DNA of 64,000 nucleotides, taken from Aplectana chamaeleonis. Taxonomy: Eukaryota; Nematoda; Chromadorea; Rhabditida; Cosmocercidae. The stretch is taken from contig JAPDOI010001362.1 of NCBI GenBank assembly GCA_029168955.1, forward strand, positions 1 through 64,000, read 5' to 3'. Positions within the stretch are counted from its first letter, which is position 1; each line of letters opens with the position of its first letter. A program made the translations under genes and the position numbers. The notes beneath the pieces are model-generated. The model was not told the origin of the DNA, did not search any database, and was given only the letters and a program-made list of their open reading frames with translations. This document shows positions 34,574-46,228 of this stretch, in pieces.

Positions 34574-35029
34574 AGGCACAGTCCAAGCTCAGGGACGAAA
34601 TCTGAGATTTCCACATTGTTGTGAAGTAGATCCATCCTATATAACACCTGCCAAGTGCGAGCTCTCAAATCCTGCGGATAAGCGAAAGGAGCCCACCTCG
34701 AGAAGCCACTTTGGCACGCCCCTTTTACGATCTTTCGAGCTCAACATTGGCGAGATCAGCTACGATTTTCGATGAATATCACCAATCTTCTCTTCACTAT
34801 CAGCCTCTCTATCCATTGAGGTCCGCTCGTATACATCGTTTGCAACTGACGGAAGTTACAAGCTTCGGACAACTCGTCCACCATGCTTTCTTAGCTCAAT
34901 TTTCGAGGGACCTTAACTCCGTTTCTGAGAGGTCTTGTACGATTTCAGAGATATCATTGAATTCAGCGTGGGATCGTCTTCAAGATAGGTAGGAGAACAG
35001 AAAAGCGATTCTGAGGTTGGACTGTGCCT
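34574..35029. mobile_element. TTAA-flanked MITE, tandem member 1
   Basis: Ends AGGCACAGTCCAA / TTGGACTGTGCCT are inverted and bounded by TTAA (34570-34573, 35030-35033). TTAA duplication is the piggyBac signature; assignment is an inference. No transposase. Confidence 0.75.
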
Positions 35030-35033
35030 TTAA

Positions 35034-35510
35034 AGGCAGCGCACACGTTAAAATTTGCTCCCGTGTTTTTCACGGATTATGAGAGGTCTGGAGCGCTAAA
35101 AAGCATCTACGCTGAGAAAAATGGAGGAAAGTGATCGGAAATACGTTTTCTAGGCTCAAAAATATCCAGTGTTATTGAACTGAATCACGAGAGTGGAGGA
35201 ATTGGCCACTGCGTGGAAATATGATCTCTCAATCGAAGCAGACGATCTCTCGCGTTGTCTCCCACTTGGCTGTGCTATTTCTATCGTTGATCGTTTGCTT
35301 CCTCAAGATCGGTTATTCAATGTGTTCCCGGTCAAAGGAGGCGAAATACAGCTGTGGCGGGTAATTACAGGGGTAGGACTCGGTTACCACTCATGTGAAG
35401 TAGTTGTGAATCGTTTTTGAAGAGTCGAAATGCGTGAGCGTTATGATGCAAGCCATACGGTTCGGTTTGCATTGCTATCTCAACAACGCTTACGAGCGTG
35501 TATGCTGCCT
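35034..35510. mobile_element. TTAA-flanked MITE, tandem member 2
   Basis: Begins AGGCAGCGCACACG directly after the TTAA that ends member 1, and finishes CGTGTATGCTGCCT before TTAA at 35511-35514. The interior differs from member 1, so this is a different subfamily sharing AGGC..GCCT ends. Confidence 0.7.
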
Positions 35511-35514
35511 TTAA

Positions 35515-35928
35515 AGGCAGTGTTCACGATAAATCCCATTTTTGAGTATTCAGTGTGAAACACTACGCTGGCAGATGCTGAAGGGGATAAGGTCAAAGAA
35601 AGCATCGCAAACGGGCCAGAAATCGATAAAAACCACGACGAACTGAAGATTTCGAACCGCCCCTTTCTAACAAGCTTATGGCGCCGCTGACGTGTCGGTG
35701 GCGAATTGCCAAGAAACTCCGCCACGTCCAGCCTGATCGACTCGCGCACATTTCGCCACTATCGCGCGCTTTCGAAAACTCGTCTCGTCGCGCTGAACGT
35801 TTGAAGCGGCCATTTTAGCATATTCTGAGCGCTTTTCTTCGCTGTTTCTTCACTATTCGATAGCTCACGACTGGACAACCCCAGTTTTGAGTCGAACTAG
35901 AATACGATGATCATCGTGAAAACCGCCT
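35515..35928. mobile_element. TTAA-flanked MITE, tandem member 3
   Basis: Begins AGGCAGTGTTCACG after the shared TTAA and ends with the degenerate inverse CGTGAAAACCGCCT followed by TTGA. Older or more diverged than members 1 and 2. Confidence 0.55.
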
Positions 35929-36157
35929 TTGATGTCTATTTCAGTAACCTAACCACTCAAAATCAGGACTAAAATCCCCCCCCAAACCCAGTTCACTGGG
36001 CCAATTCCTAGTCGGGCCAGATATAATCACATCTATTCTTCGAAAAAATTGAGCAAAAAAGTTTCCACCATGGCTCGCTTCGACACTTTAAGATATTGAG
36101 CCTATTTCTAGAAACAAAAAAACCTGCATTTGCATTTTTGCGGCAACTAGTGAAGCA

Positions 36158-36467
36158 TCACAACAACGTCCCCCTTTTCTTCGCAGTTGGACCTTCAGAA
36201 ACTTCTCGTCCCAACAACTTGTCCTTGATCATTCCTTTTCGCTTCAAAGCATCCCGCACAATACGAGCATTCATTGAGTACGACTCGGCGGTTTCACGCT
36301 AAGAAAAACACGAAACTTATTTGAGACTGGAATATAATCTTCAAAAGATGAAGTTAGAGAAAGTCATAAAAAACACTTACCGCTTCAATCTCCTCTTCCT
36401 CCTCTCCCTCCATAGTTGATACAGTTACGGATCCCATTTTACCTTGATTTTTTACATTCCTCTTCAT
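36158..36467 (-). CDS. Small two-exon gene, unidentified 75-residue protein
   Basis: Exon 1 is 36467-36381, exon 2 is 36298-36158, joined across an 82-bp intron with GTAAGTG donor and TTTTTCTTAG acceptor. Exon 1 encodes MKRNVKNQGKMGSVTVSTM and then GEEEEEIEA; exon 2 encodes RETAESYSMNARIVRDALKR, ending KKRGTLL and TGA. The product has an acidic stretch in the middle and basic ends, the composition of a nuclear or nucleolar protein. I do not recognise the family. Bases before the ATG read TTTTCTTACAGATTATC, so the ATG exon begins after an acceptor. That is either nematode-style spliced-leader addition to a complete gene, or an internal exon of a longer gene whose 5' exons I cannot find. The clean splice sites and lack of stops argue for a real gene. 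Confidence 0.6.
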
Positions 36468-36831
36468 GATAATCTGTAAGAAAACTTCACGCTTTCTAGT
36501 AAAAAATGAAGACCACCTGATAGTTGACATATAGTTATTTGAAACTCGTGCTTGAAATTACTGCTTGCGACGAACTGGCCATAAAGAAGTCAAATACCTG
36601 TCCGCAGACAACCGCTGATGCAGCGCGCAGCCCAATTAGAGTCGTGCTGGGACGAATATTAAAATATTAAACGTGCAAAGACCCTGAGATCCCCGCGCGA
36701 TTTTTCTTTCACTGTGTGTTGCCAGAGCAGCTGTCTGCAACTGAAGATGTGAATTTCGCTCTAGGATGAAATGCATCTGCATACACCGACCGGCTCCGAC
36801 TTTCGAAGAAATTGTAGACCACTCTCCTCTG

Positions 36832-37608
36832 AGGCGGCGTTCAGAGTTTTCGCGACACGACGCGATGACACATGCCAACGCGACGAAAAAATCGCGTCGC
36901 GCGAAAATCAAGGTGTGAACGGCGCGCGAACGCTAGGCGACTACGCGCAATTGCGAAATTTCCGCAATTTTCCGTACCCAAGCACAACTAATCAATATTT
37001 GATCTTATTCTGTCTATTGAAGTGTAATGTACCTTTTTTATCTTTTAGCTGTATTATTATGGCACATTTTTGTTTTCGTTGCGACAACTTGCTTCTTTAA
37101 TGACGGAACAATCAAAAAGACATCGGGAGCAAATGATGCTTAGAATTTTTTTGGAGTTGATGGTATAGAATAGGGTTTCGGTGAAATGAGACCGATTTAT
37201 GCTTGTCGTTTGTGAACCATAAAAAACTTTATAGCTCGTAAACTCTTCAAAACCATCACCCCCATCACACTGTCCTTAAATATGCAGACAAAATTGTTTT
37301 CATTACATCTGAGAACAATACAATAACCCATAACAATTTCAATCAACCTAGTCTTTGAAAAGGCTTGAGAGAATTAAAAACGCCCCTTGAGTCTCCGATG
37401 ACGGAAGAAAAAATGATGACGATCGCTCCGCGACCATCGCATCACGTTGCATTTCAATAATCGCGTAGCGATTATAATTTGCGCGTCAAATTCGATGTAT
37501 CGTGCCTCTTCACTGTGAACACCTAGCGACGGCGCGACGCAACGTCGCTTGATCGATACCTAGGCTAATCATAACGTCGCGTCGCGAATGAACTCTAGAC
37601 GCCGCATG
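36832..37608. repeat. 780-bp foldback element, GCGGCGT ends
   Basis: GCGGCGTTCAGAGTTTTCGC at the left and the inverse GCGAATGAACTCTAGACGCCGC at the right, with further inverted blocks (GGTGTGAACGGCGCG / CACTGTGAACACCTAGCGACG). The ends are very rich in CGCGACG. It lies upstream of the small minus-strand gene. No transposase. Confidence 0.65.
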
Positions 37609-38353
37609 ACGCGAACATGTGTCACGTTTGATATTTCCAGCTTGCTACAAAATTCGGGCTATCGCAGCGAAGTGGGGGGGGGGGGGCACTGTGGTAACAC
37701 ACCTGAACACGCCCATTTTTTCGTACCGCAACGACTCTCCTGATTTGGGAAGGGAAGAAACCCCGGCTATGCGCTCGAATTGCGCGGCGGCACGATCAAA
37801 TGGGTGTAGCCAAATGCATAGTACTAAAATTTCCCCCCGCTCGCTGCGATAGCACCTTTTGTTTAATACCAACCTTTTTCGCTCGTTGTTCCTCGTTATT
37901 TCCACTGAAGCCTCCAACTTCCTGAGCAGAGAGCAGCGCCTCTCGGAAAATGAAAACCAACTTTAGGTTGAAAGGATGTTGATAGAAAAGAGGCACACCA
38001 CATCCTTTGCAGTTTTTTCGGTACTGCTGTTCCAGTCCCTCTGGCCTAAACATTTCGTTTATTTTGCAATTGGACCAGAAAGGTTGCAGTTGGATAGAAA
38101 AATTGTCAACCTCTGTACGTAGACTGTGTCACCAGGGTTAGAAAACGTCTTCGCCGTCGTCCTTTCCGGATCTATAACTCTCGCGCCATCTCGTTTACGT
38201 AGGGGCATTCGCATCAGGAGACAATCACTGATCATTGCCATCTGAAAACTTGAATGTAACACTGATTTTTTAACAAACTTTCATTCTAGTCTCTTATAAA
38301 CGATCCTGCCCCGCCTAATGGTTCGCCTGCTCATTTCATTGGAATTACTTAAG
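37609..38353. other. Non-coding stretch before the nested LINEs
   Basis: Holds a G-run at about 37674-37686 and short frames only; nothing recognised. Confidence 0.4.
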
Positions 38354-41300
38354 GTCAATGGCATCTTCTTCTTCTTCTTTGCAGCCACAGAGAGGCTTTC
38401 TTTGCAGCCACAGAGAGGGTTCTCGTCGCAGAATCAGAAACTCGGCCACTAGCGTTGAGTTCATCCACAAATCCATTGTCGTCAATGTAGTCGGTCTCAT
38501 CGGGCAGTTGAACAGGTGTGCAATAGTATGTCCTTGACCACCGCAATCCGGGCACTCGTCAGGTTTGCTTTTATCGATCATATGCAGATATGACATCAAC
38601 ATTGGGGAGTGTCATCAGCGTAACGAGGCAAGGGTGCACCTGGCACGCCTGTCAAGTTCCATCCCGATCTCGCTGACCTTGGTAGATGCGACTCCCAAGG
38701 TAGAGTTTATGGCAACTTTGTTGAAGTGCTCCTTCACGAAAGGAGTATGCTCGGCGCGCAAGACGGAGGCGTTCTTCTTGTGCTTCGGTCCATCTCTGCA
38801 CATCTACTTTCGACGGAGCATCAGCGAAAGGCTTTCTAATACATCTCTCTCACACCGGGTTTAGTACCCTTCGCGATGGATGATTCGGCTGCTTCACGAT
38901 GTTAATCAACATTTGTTGCGCCTGGAGTTGGCAGTGGTCTCTAACTGGCAATATGCGAGCTTCGGCGTGTAAGTAATCAATTGAAGAGCTTCTAGAACAG
39001 CCCGTCGCGCTTCGCAGAGCACAATTTCGGATGCGTTGCAGCTTGGACCGCGATGAGTCAACACGATGTGCTGCCAGACTGGCGCAGCATACTCCAAGGC
39101 GAGTTGCGCAATAGCCTTATACGTGGTCAGGATCGTTTCTTTATTGCATCCCCAGGACGTTCCACCGAGAACACGTAGGACGTTGAGTCTTGTTTTCACT
39201 GTGGTTTGCTTCTGCTCAGTGTTTTTATGAAACTTCAACGAGGAATCCAACTCGAGTCCGAGTAGCTTAGGGAAACGGGCGCCCGGCAATTGAGTTTCGC
39301 CCCATTTCACTATAGGATGGGCACTGTGCTCCGCATTATCAGTGGAAAAGATGGTGACGGATGATTTAGAGGCAGAGACCGTGAGCATTCTACTGTCATG
39401 AAAACATTTCAACTCGATCAAGTAGTCACTGATCTTACTGGCGGCTTCATTCATGTCGCGATCCCGGCACAAAGTAGCAATATCACCCGCATATGCAATT
39501 ACCTTGATGTCTTGAGGGGGAATGGGCAGATCTTCAAGGTATAAACTGAAAAATGCAGGCAATAAAACTCCTCCTTGAGGGACACCGGCGGCTAGGGGGA
39601 TGCTATTGGAGACATGTCCCTGGAATAGCACATTTGCCCGACGTCCTTTAGTGAAGGCGGTTATCCACCGCTTCTACCAGGGCCTAATGGTGGGCTTCGA
39701 CAGACTCTCTGATAGTGTGCCTAGATTGACAGTGTCAAATGCCTTTGTTGAGTCGAGGGCCACACCAGCAGTACGCTGAAGTTTCTTGGCATTGAAGCCG
39801 TCCAGAACATAGCTCACAATTTCCAACAAGGCCGTAGTGGTGGGAATGTAATTTACGGAAACTGCTGATGCTATTGTATGCTGTTATGCTCGGCAAGCTC
39901 CTCCACAACCAGTTTTTCGGCAGCTTTGGCGATGGGTGAGAGCAGACTGATCGGCCGGTACCCATTAGCCGTGAATGGTGACTTTGTCGGCTTCGGCAGT
40001 GGAATAATAAGATGAGCGGCTTTCCAATTTTGGGGTAATGTACATTGTACGAAACGAAGTATTAATCACGTCAACGAGAAGGGGCAGAAGTTCATTGGGC
40101 AGTCTCGTAAGGACTGCTGGACTCAAACCATATGGACGTACTGCCTTCGAGTTACTCATATCCTTGATCACCTTTTCGACCTGAGCGGGAGTGACTGCTT
40201 CATCTTCATCCATGATTGGCAATTTACAAAGTTCTCTATTCTGCTTTTCTCTCTCTCTTGGTTCCACCGATGAAAAAGTGTTTCCCAAAAGCATTTGCTG
40301 CCTCATTCCCTGACTTGTAGACCACCTTCAAATTCAATCGTGGAATTGTTGGCGGAGGTGAACTTTCCGAAGATCCTTTTCAAGGCCTTCCACGTTGCTG
40401 CTGCATCATTTCTGAAAATCATCTTCTCAGTGAACTTTTCCCAGATGTTCTCTTTGTATCTGTCAGACCCTCCTGATCTCGTTATCCAGCTCAGCGATAT
40501 CTGGGTCAGGGCGATCTGCAGCTCCATTTGCGTCCCTTGTTATCTTCTGCAGTGTCTCCCTGGCGACATTGGGAAAGAAGGTCTTGACGCGACCTTCAGG
40601 GATCGCAGCTTTCACAGCCTTCAAGATAGCATCAGATAGGTGGCACTCCTTCTGGTGTACATCGCCATTTCACGGATAACCGGCCGCTTGGCGAAGAGCA
40701 ACCTCCCTGAACAGGCTCCAGTCTGCAAGGCCTAAATTAAGATAAGCATGATGACAAACACCTGTATAGGGAGCAAGAGAGTTAGAGATCAATATCGAAA
40801 AAAGACGGGAATGTGATCACTGGGAAGAGTTGTGGATGTTGACCAAGAGCAAGCACTAGAGAGATTAGGAAGAGACAGGGAGATATCTGGCAAGAAGATC
40901 GACCGTTGGCAGGAAGACGAGTGGGCTGATCTGCGTTAAGAATGACCAGGTCGCACCCCTCCGCCCATTCTTCGACGTCATTTCCTCTAGCATCAGAATA
41001 GAGCGACGAGCAAAATGTGTGAGCATTGAAGTCGCCCGCAAAGACCGTTGAGGGAGAGAGAGAAGTCATAAAGCTACTTGACAAATGGGATAGGGTTGTA
41101 GGTTGGTGGACAGGATGTAGAGAGAAGAATATATATTGAAAAGAGAAAGTGGGTTTTTTAGAGGAATATGGATGGGGATATACTCGAGAGTGCAACCCTC
41201 TGAGTATCTGGCATTAAGTGAGAGGGAAGGGAGGATAGAATAAAAGTAGACTCCGCCCCCTTGAATGATCTAGGAGTATGATATACAGTGTAGCCCAGGA

Positions 41301-42817
41301 TGTTTGGATGCCCACAGGTAGCAGAGGGAGAGAGTTTGGTTTCCTTCTTCTTCTTCTTTGCAGCCACATCGAGGGTTTTGTCATAGGTGAAGAAACTGGG
41401 CGACCAGTAGTGGATTCGTCCATAGATCCATTATGGTCAGCGTGGTAGGTCTCACCGGACAGCGAAATAAATGTGCTGTATCATGGCCGATAGTACCGCA
41501 GTCCGGACAGACATCAGATTTGCTGCTGTCGATTTTGCTGACGTAGGACATGAGCATTGACGAGTGACCGCAGCGCAACGATGCCAGTGTGCATCTAGCC
41601 CTTCTTCCGAGTTGAGTCTCGGATTCGCAGACTGGGAGCGGTACTTCTCCTAGTATAGGATTCACCGCCGCCTTCTCAAGATGACACCGTACGAACTTGG
41701 TGTGCTCCTCGCGCAAAAGACGGAGTCGTTCTTGCTGTGAGTCGTGCCGTCTCTGCAAGTTAACTTTGCATGGAGCATCGGCAAATGGCATTCTTTTGAC
41801 TCTCTCTCTAACGGGGTTAAGCACTCTCCAGGACGGGTGGTTTGGTTGCTTAATAATATTGATTCGTAATTGTTGGGCTTGCAGCTGACAGTGCTCCTTC
41901 ACAGGCAATAGACGGGCTTCGGCATGCAGATGCTCGACTGGGGAACTCTTTGCACATCCGGTGGCAATGCGAAGAGCGGCATTTTGTACGCGTTGCATCT
42001 TAAACCAGGAAGATTCTGAAACTAGATGCTGCCAAACCGGTGCGGCTTATTCCATGGCTGGCTGAAGAATCGCCTTATACGTCATGAGTATCGTTTCCTT
42101 GCTGCTACCCCATGAGGTACCGCCTAGGGCCCTGAGAAAATTGGGTTTGGCTTTAACGACAGTCTGCTTCTGCTCGGTATTTTTATGAAACTTGAGCGAC
42201 GGATCGAGCACAAGACCGAGCAGTTTTGGAAATCGAGCAGCAGGCAGACGGTCTCCATCCCACTCTACCTCCGGATGAGCTCTGTGCTCGGATGGGTCCG
42301 TTGTGAGGACGGATACTGATGATTTTGATGCGGAGATCTTTAGCATCTTGTCGTCGAAGAACCTCTTCAGCGTCTTCAGGTACTCGTTGATCTTGGTGGC
42401 GGCTACCTTTATATCCCGGTCTCGACACATGATTGTTATATCATCGGCGTAGGCGACAGTCTTGATATCCTGTGGTGGTTCAGGCATATCTTCTAGATAC
42501 AGACTGAAGAGAGCTGGTGATAAAACACCGCCCTGGGGGACTCCAGCTGCCATAGGAATACTGTTGGAGACATGGTTCTGGAAAATGACTCTTGCCCGTC
42601 GACCTTTGATAAAGGCCGATATCCAGCGCTTCTGCCACGGTGGTATTGACGACTCCAAAACGTTTCTTGACAGGATTCCTAGTTTAACCGTATCGAAAGC
42701 CTTGGTGAGATACAACGCGACAGCAACAGTTCTCAATCGCTTCAAAGCGTTGAACCCGTCGATTGCATAGCTAGTAATTTCTAGCAACGCAGTAGTTGTA
42801 GAATGCAGCCTTTTGAA

Positions 42818-42890
42818 GCTGCCGAGATGTCGTACGTTCGTGCCGTGGCAGTGTGGAGGAAAGAAGATCGCCTCCGTGCAAACCGACGTC
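42818..42890 (+). ncRNA. HDV-like self-cleaving ribozyme at the 5' end of L3
   Basis: The first base after the target duplication starts a nested double-pseudoknot order. P1 is GCTGCC with GGCAGT; P2 is GATGTCG with CGACGTC; P3 is ACG with CGT around TTCGTGC; P4 is GGAGG with CCTCC. The J4/2 strand GTGCAAAC holds the expected catalytic C followed by As. The G-U pair at the cleavage position is also typical. It would release the LINE RNA from an upstream transcript exactly at its 5' end. Folding was done by eye. Confidence 0.8.
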
Positions 42891-43215
42891 ATCCCCTCCA
42901 CAAAGAGGGTTTTTGTCATGGGAGAGGTGCTGGCCGGCCGCAACTCTCCTTCGGATTCTCCTGCAAAGGGCCGGCGTGGAGAGGAATCCTGGACCCGCTC
43001 AGAAGTACCAATGCGCCACGTGCGGAGAGGATGTAAACTGGAGACATACCAGCGTCCAGTGCTTCGGATGCCAAAGGTGGGTGCATCTCTCCTGTTCGGG
43101 TCTCAGTTCTGTGAGGCATCATAACTCATCTTTTCGTTGTGTGTTATGCTCTCACCTTCCATATCAGATTCCTCTATCTCAAATCGCCCCCTTTCCATTG
43201 TGCACATCAATCTAA
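42853..43215 (+). pseudogene. L3 N-terminal region: 2A-like motif and PHD finger
   Basis: The frame opens without ATG. A hydrophobic run (AATLLRILLQ) leads into GVERNPGP (42973-42996), matching the 2A ribosome-skipping consensus except Gly in place of the usual Asp. A C4HC3 PHD-type finger follows: C54-C57, C70-C73, H78-C81, C96-C99 counted from 42853. Such fingers occur in N-terminal regions of CR1-like elements. A one-base shift near 43145 cuts the link to the endonuclease, which is continuous in copies at 47594-48222 and 57253-58080. Confidence 0.8.
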
Positions 43216-44282
43216 ACGGCCTTCGTGCCAAGCTTTCTGAACTCTCTCTCTTTGCACGTACTTACCATCCAGACGTGATCATGGTTCAAGAAACCAAGCT
43301 CTCTCCATCCCCTACCTATCCTCATCCCAATATCCCAGGCTATACTTCTTACCATGCTCCAAGGTCATCTCTCGGCGGTGGAGTCTCTACTTTCGTTCTA
43401 TCTTCACTTCCTCACACCTCATTCCCAGCATTCCCACGGACGGTACTCTCGAGTACCTCCCAATCCATCTCCCCTAAAAACACCCCTTTCTCTTTTCAAC
43501 ATATACATTCCACCTACAACTTCATGCCCTTCATCTTACAATCCTATCCCACTTCTCAAGCAGCTGAGCGACTGCTCCTCTCATCCTCGGTCGTTTTCGC
43601 GGGTGATTTCAACGCTCACACCTTTTGCTCGTCTCTCGGTCCTGATGTTAGAGGAAATGACGTCGAAGAATGGGCAGATGAGTGCGACCTGGTCATTCTA
43701 AACGATGATCAGCCCACTCGTCTCCCTGCCAGCGGCCGATCTTCTAGCCCAGACATATCTCTTGTCTCGTCCAACCTTTCTAGCTGCTGCTCATGGTCTA
43801 CCTCGACTACTCTGCCAAGCGACCACGTTCCTGTCTTTGTCCACATCGATCTATCCAATTCTCTCGTTCCCTTTTCTGGTGTTCGCCAACGTTCTTATCT
43901 TAATTTAGGCCGAGCAGACTGGCGCCTGTTCAGTGAAGTTGCGCTTCGCCTATCGGCAGATTACCCGTGGAATGAAAGCGTGCACCAGGAAGAGTGCCAT
44001 CTATCTGACGCAATCCGCAAGGCCATGAATGCGGCTATCCCTATCGGTCGCGTCAAGACGTTCTATCCAAATGTCAACAGGGAAATCCTCGACAAAATTA
44101 GAACGAGAGATGCGAGGAGAGCGGTTAATCATCTGGACCCCGTGGTTGCTGAGCTTGACAGTGAGATCAAAAAGGATTTGGACAGACACAAGAAAGAAGA
44201 GTGGGAGAAGTTCACCGGACAGATGGACTTTAAGACGGACAGTGCAGCTAACTTGGAAGGTTTTACGGAAGCTTTCGGGTAA
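43137..44282 (+). pseudogene. L3 APE-type endonuclease
   Basis: An apurinic-endonuclease-like nickase that opens the target for reverse transcription. Motifs in order: LSIVHINLNGLRAKLSEL (metal-binding Asn), VIMVQETK (catalytic Glu), VFAGDFNAHTF, SPDISLVSS, and LPSDHVPVFV (terminal Asp-His). All key residues are intact. The linker to the RT (KTFYPNVNREILDKIRTRDA) follows before a frameshift at about 44270. Confidence 0.88.
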
Positions 44283-44288
44283 AGCTCA

Positions 44289-46228
44289 CCCGCCACCGTC
44301 TCCACTATCGAATTCGACAACGGCGTATTCAAATCAGGAAAGCGAAGCCGCTTATGCGCTCGGGAAAAGTTTCTCCATCACCAGTTCTAAAGGAGGTCCG
44401 CAGAATAGAGTGACTGTAAGAGAGCTGTGCCGCCTCCCGCTTATGAGCACGGCCGAAGCGTTTACTACGACGCAAATTGAGAAGATTATAAAGGAAATGC
44501 GGAACTCTAGAGCTATTGGTCCTGATGGGATATGTCCTGCTGTCTTGAAGAAGATACCCACTGACTTACTACCGCTCCTCACTGATGTGATAAACTCCTC
44601 GTTCATGTCGTGTACTATCCCGCAGAATTGGAAGATGGCAAACGTCGTTCCGCTGCCCAAGCCTGGCAAGCCCCAAGCTTCAGTCAAGGGATATCGGCCC
44701 ATTAGCTTGTTGTCTTCTTTGCTAAAGTAGCTGAAAAAGCTGATCGTCAAAGACCTGGCCGAGCACAACGAGAGGCAGGTGTTTCAGCATGGATTCAGAA
44801 AAATGCATTCCACCACGACAGCTTTGTTAGAAATTACGAGCTATGCAATTGATGGTTTCAACGCGTATAAGCCGGAAAGAACTGTAGCAGTTGCCTTGGA
44901 TCTCACTAAGGCTTTCGACACAGTGAATCTTGGTATCTTATCAAACAACTTACTGGAGTCATCAATCCCGCCATGGCAAAAGCGCTGGATAGCTGCATTC
45001 ACTAAGGGAAGACGGGCTAGAGTGATGTTCCAGAATCATGTCTCAAACAGCATTCCGATTGCAGCTGGAGTCCCACAGGGCGGTGTATTGTCGCCTGCTC
45101 TCTTCAGTCTGTACCTCGAAGATATGCCCGCCCCACCCCAAGATATCAAGGTGGTCGCTTACGCTGATGATATGACTGTCTTGTGTCGTGATCGGGACAT
45201 AAATGTGGCCGCCGCTAAGATTAACGGGTACTTGACCGCACTGAAAAGCTTCTTCGACCGCAAAATGCTGAAGATTTCTGCGTCAAAGTCATCGGTATCC
45301 GTACTCACAACGGACCCATCTGAACACAGCGCACATCCGTATGTCGTATGGAATGGAGATCGTTTGCCTGCCGCCCGCTTCCCAAAACTTCTCGGACTCG
45401 TACTCGATCCATCGCTCAAATTCCATAAGAACACGGAACAGAAGCAGGCTATCGTTAAAGCGAAGCTTAACGTGCTTAGAGCCCTGGGCGGTACAACATG
45501 GGGTAGCAGCAAAGAAACCATTATTACAACGTATAAGGCTATTCTCCAGCCTGCACTGGAATACGGCGCCCCAGTTTGGCAGCATCTAGTTTCGGAATCC
45601 TCTTGGACTAAGATGCAACGCATACAGAATGCGGCTCTTCGAATCGCCACCGGGTGTGCAAGAAGTTCCCCGGTCGATCACTTGCATGCTGAGACCCGCT
45701 TATTACCAGTAAGGGAGCACTGTGAGCTCCAGGCCCAACAATTTTTCATCAACATTGTCAAACAACCAAATCACCCTCTTGGAGAGTGCTAAACCCCGTC
45801 AGAGAGAGAAAGATCAGAAAGCCATTCGCCGATGCTCCCAGCAAAGTCAATCTGCAAAGATGGCACGACTCACAGCAAGAACGACTCCGTCTATTGCGCG
45901 AGGAGCATACTCAGTTTGTACGGTGTCATCTGTAAAGGCGGTCATTAATCCCATATTGGGGGTAGTGCCGCCCCAAGTCTGCACATCCGAGGCTCAACTC
46001 GGAAGAAGGGCCAGGTGCACGCTCGCATCATTACGCTGTGGTCACTCTACAATGCTAATGTCTTATGTCAGCAGGATTGACAGCAGTAAATCTGATGTGT
46101 GCCCGGACTGCGGTACCATCGGCCACGATACCGCACATTTATTCAACTGTCCGGAGAGACCTACCACGCTGACCGTAATGGACTTATGGACGAATCCGTT
46201 ACTGGTCGCCCAGTTCCTCAACCTATGA
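44289..46228 (+). pseudogene. L3 reverse transcriptase and C-terminal knuckle
   Basis: RT fingers (SRAIGPDGICPAVLKKIP; PLPKPGKPQASVKGYRPISL) are followed by an in-frame TAG at 44728 caused by two compensating indels. The palm then reads VALDLTKAFDTVN, AGVPQGGVLSPALFSLYLED and YADD at 45160-45171. The thumb region ends LEYGAPVWQHLVSESSWTKM. After a shift near 45780, CPDCGTIGHDTAHLFNC (about 46098-46150) forms the C-terminal zinc knuckle. The tail is AAGAAGAAGAAGAAG. Confidence 0.88.

Noticed and set aside
36636..36911. 91-codon minus-strand frame upstream of the small gene
   Set aside because: It overlaps the end of a foldback element, has no motif and no splice link to 36467.
41158..41367. 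Protein beginning AAKKKKKETKLSPS
   Set aside because: It is the junction of one LINE's tail with the endonuclease of its host copy, an artefact of nesting.
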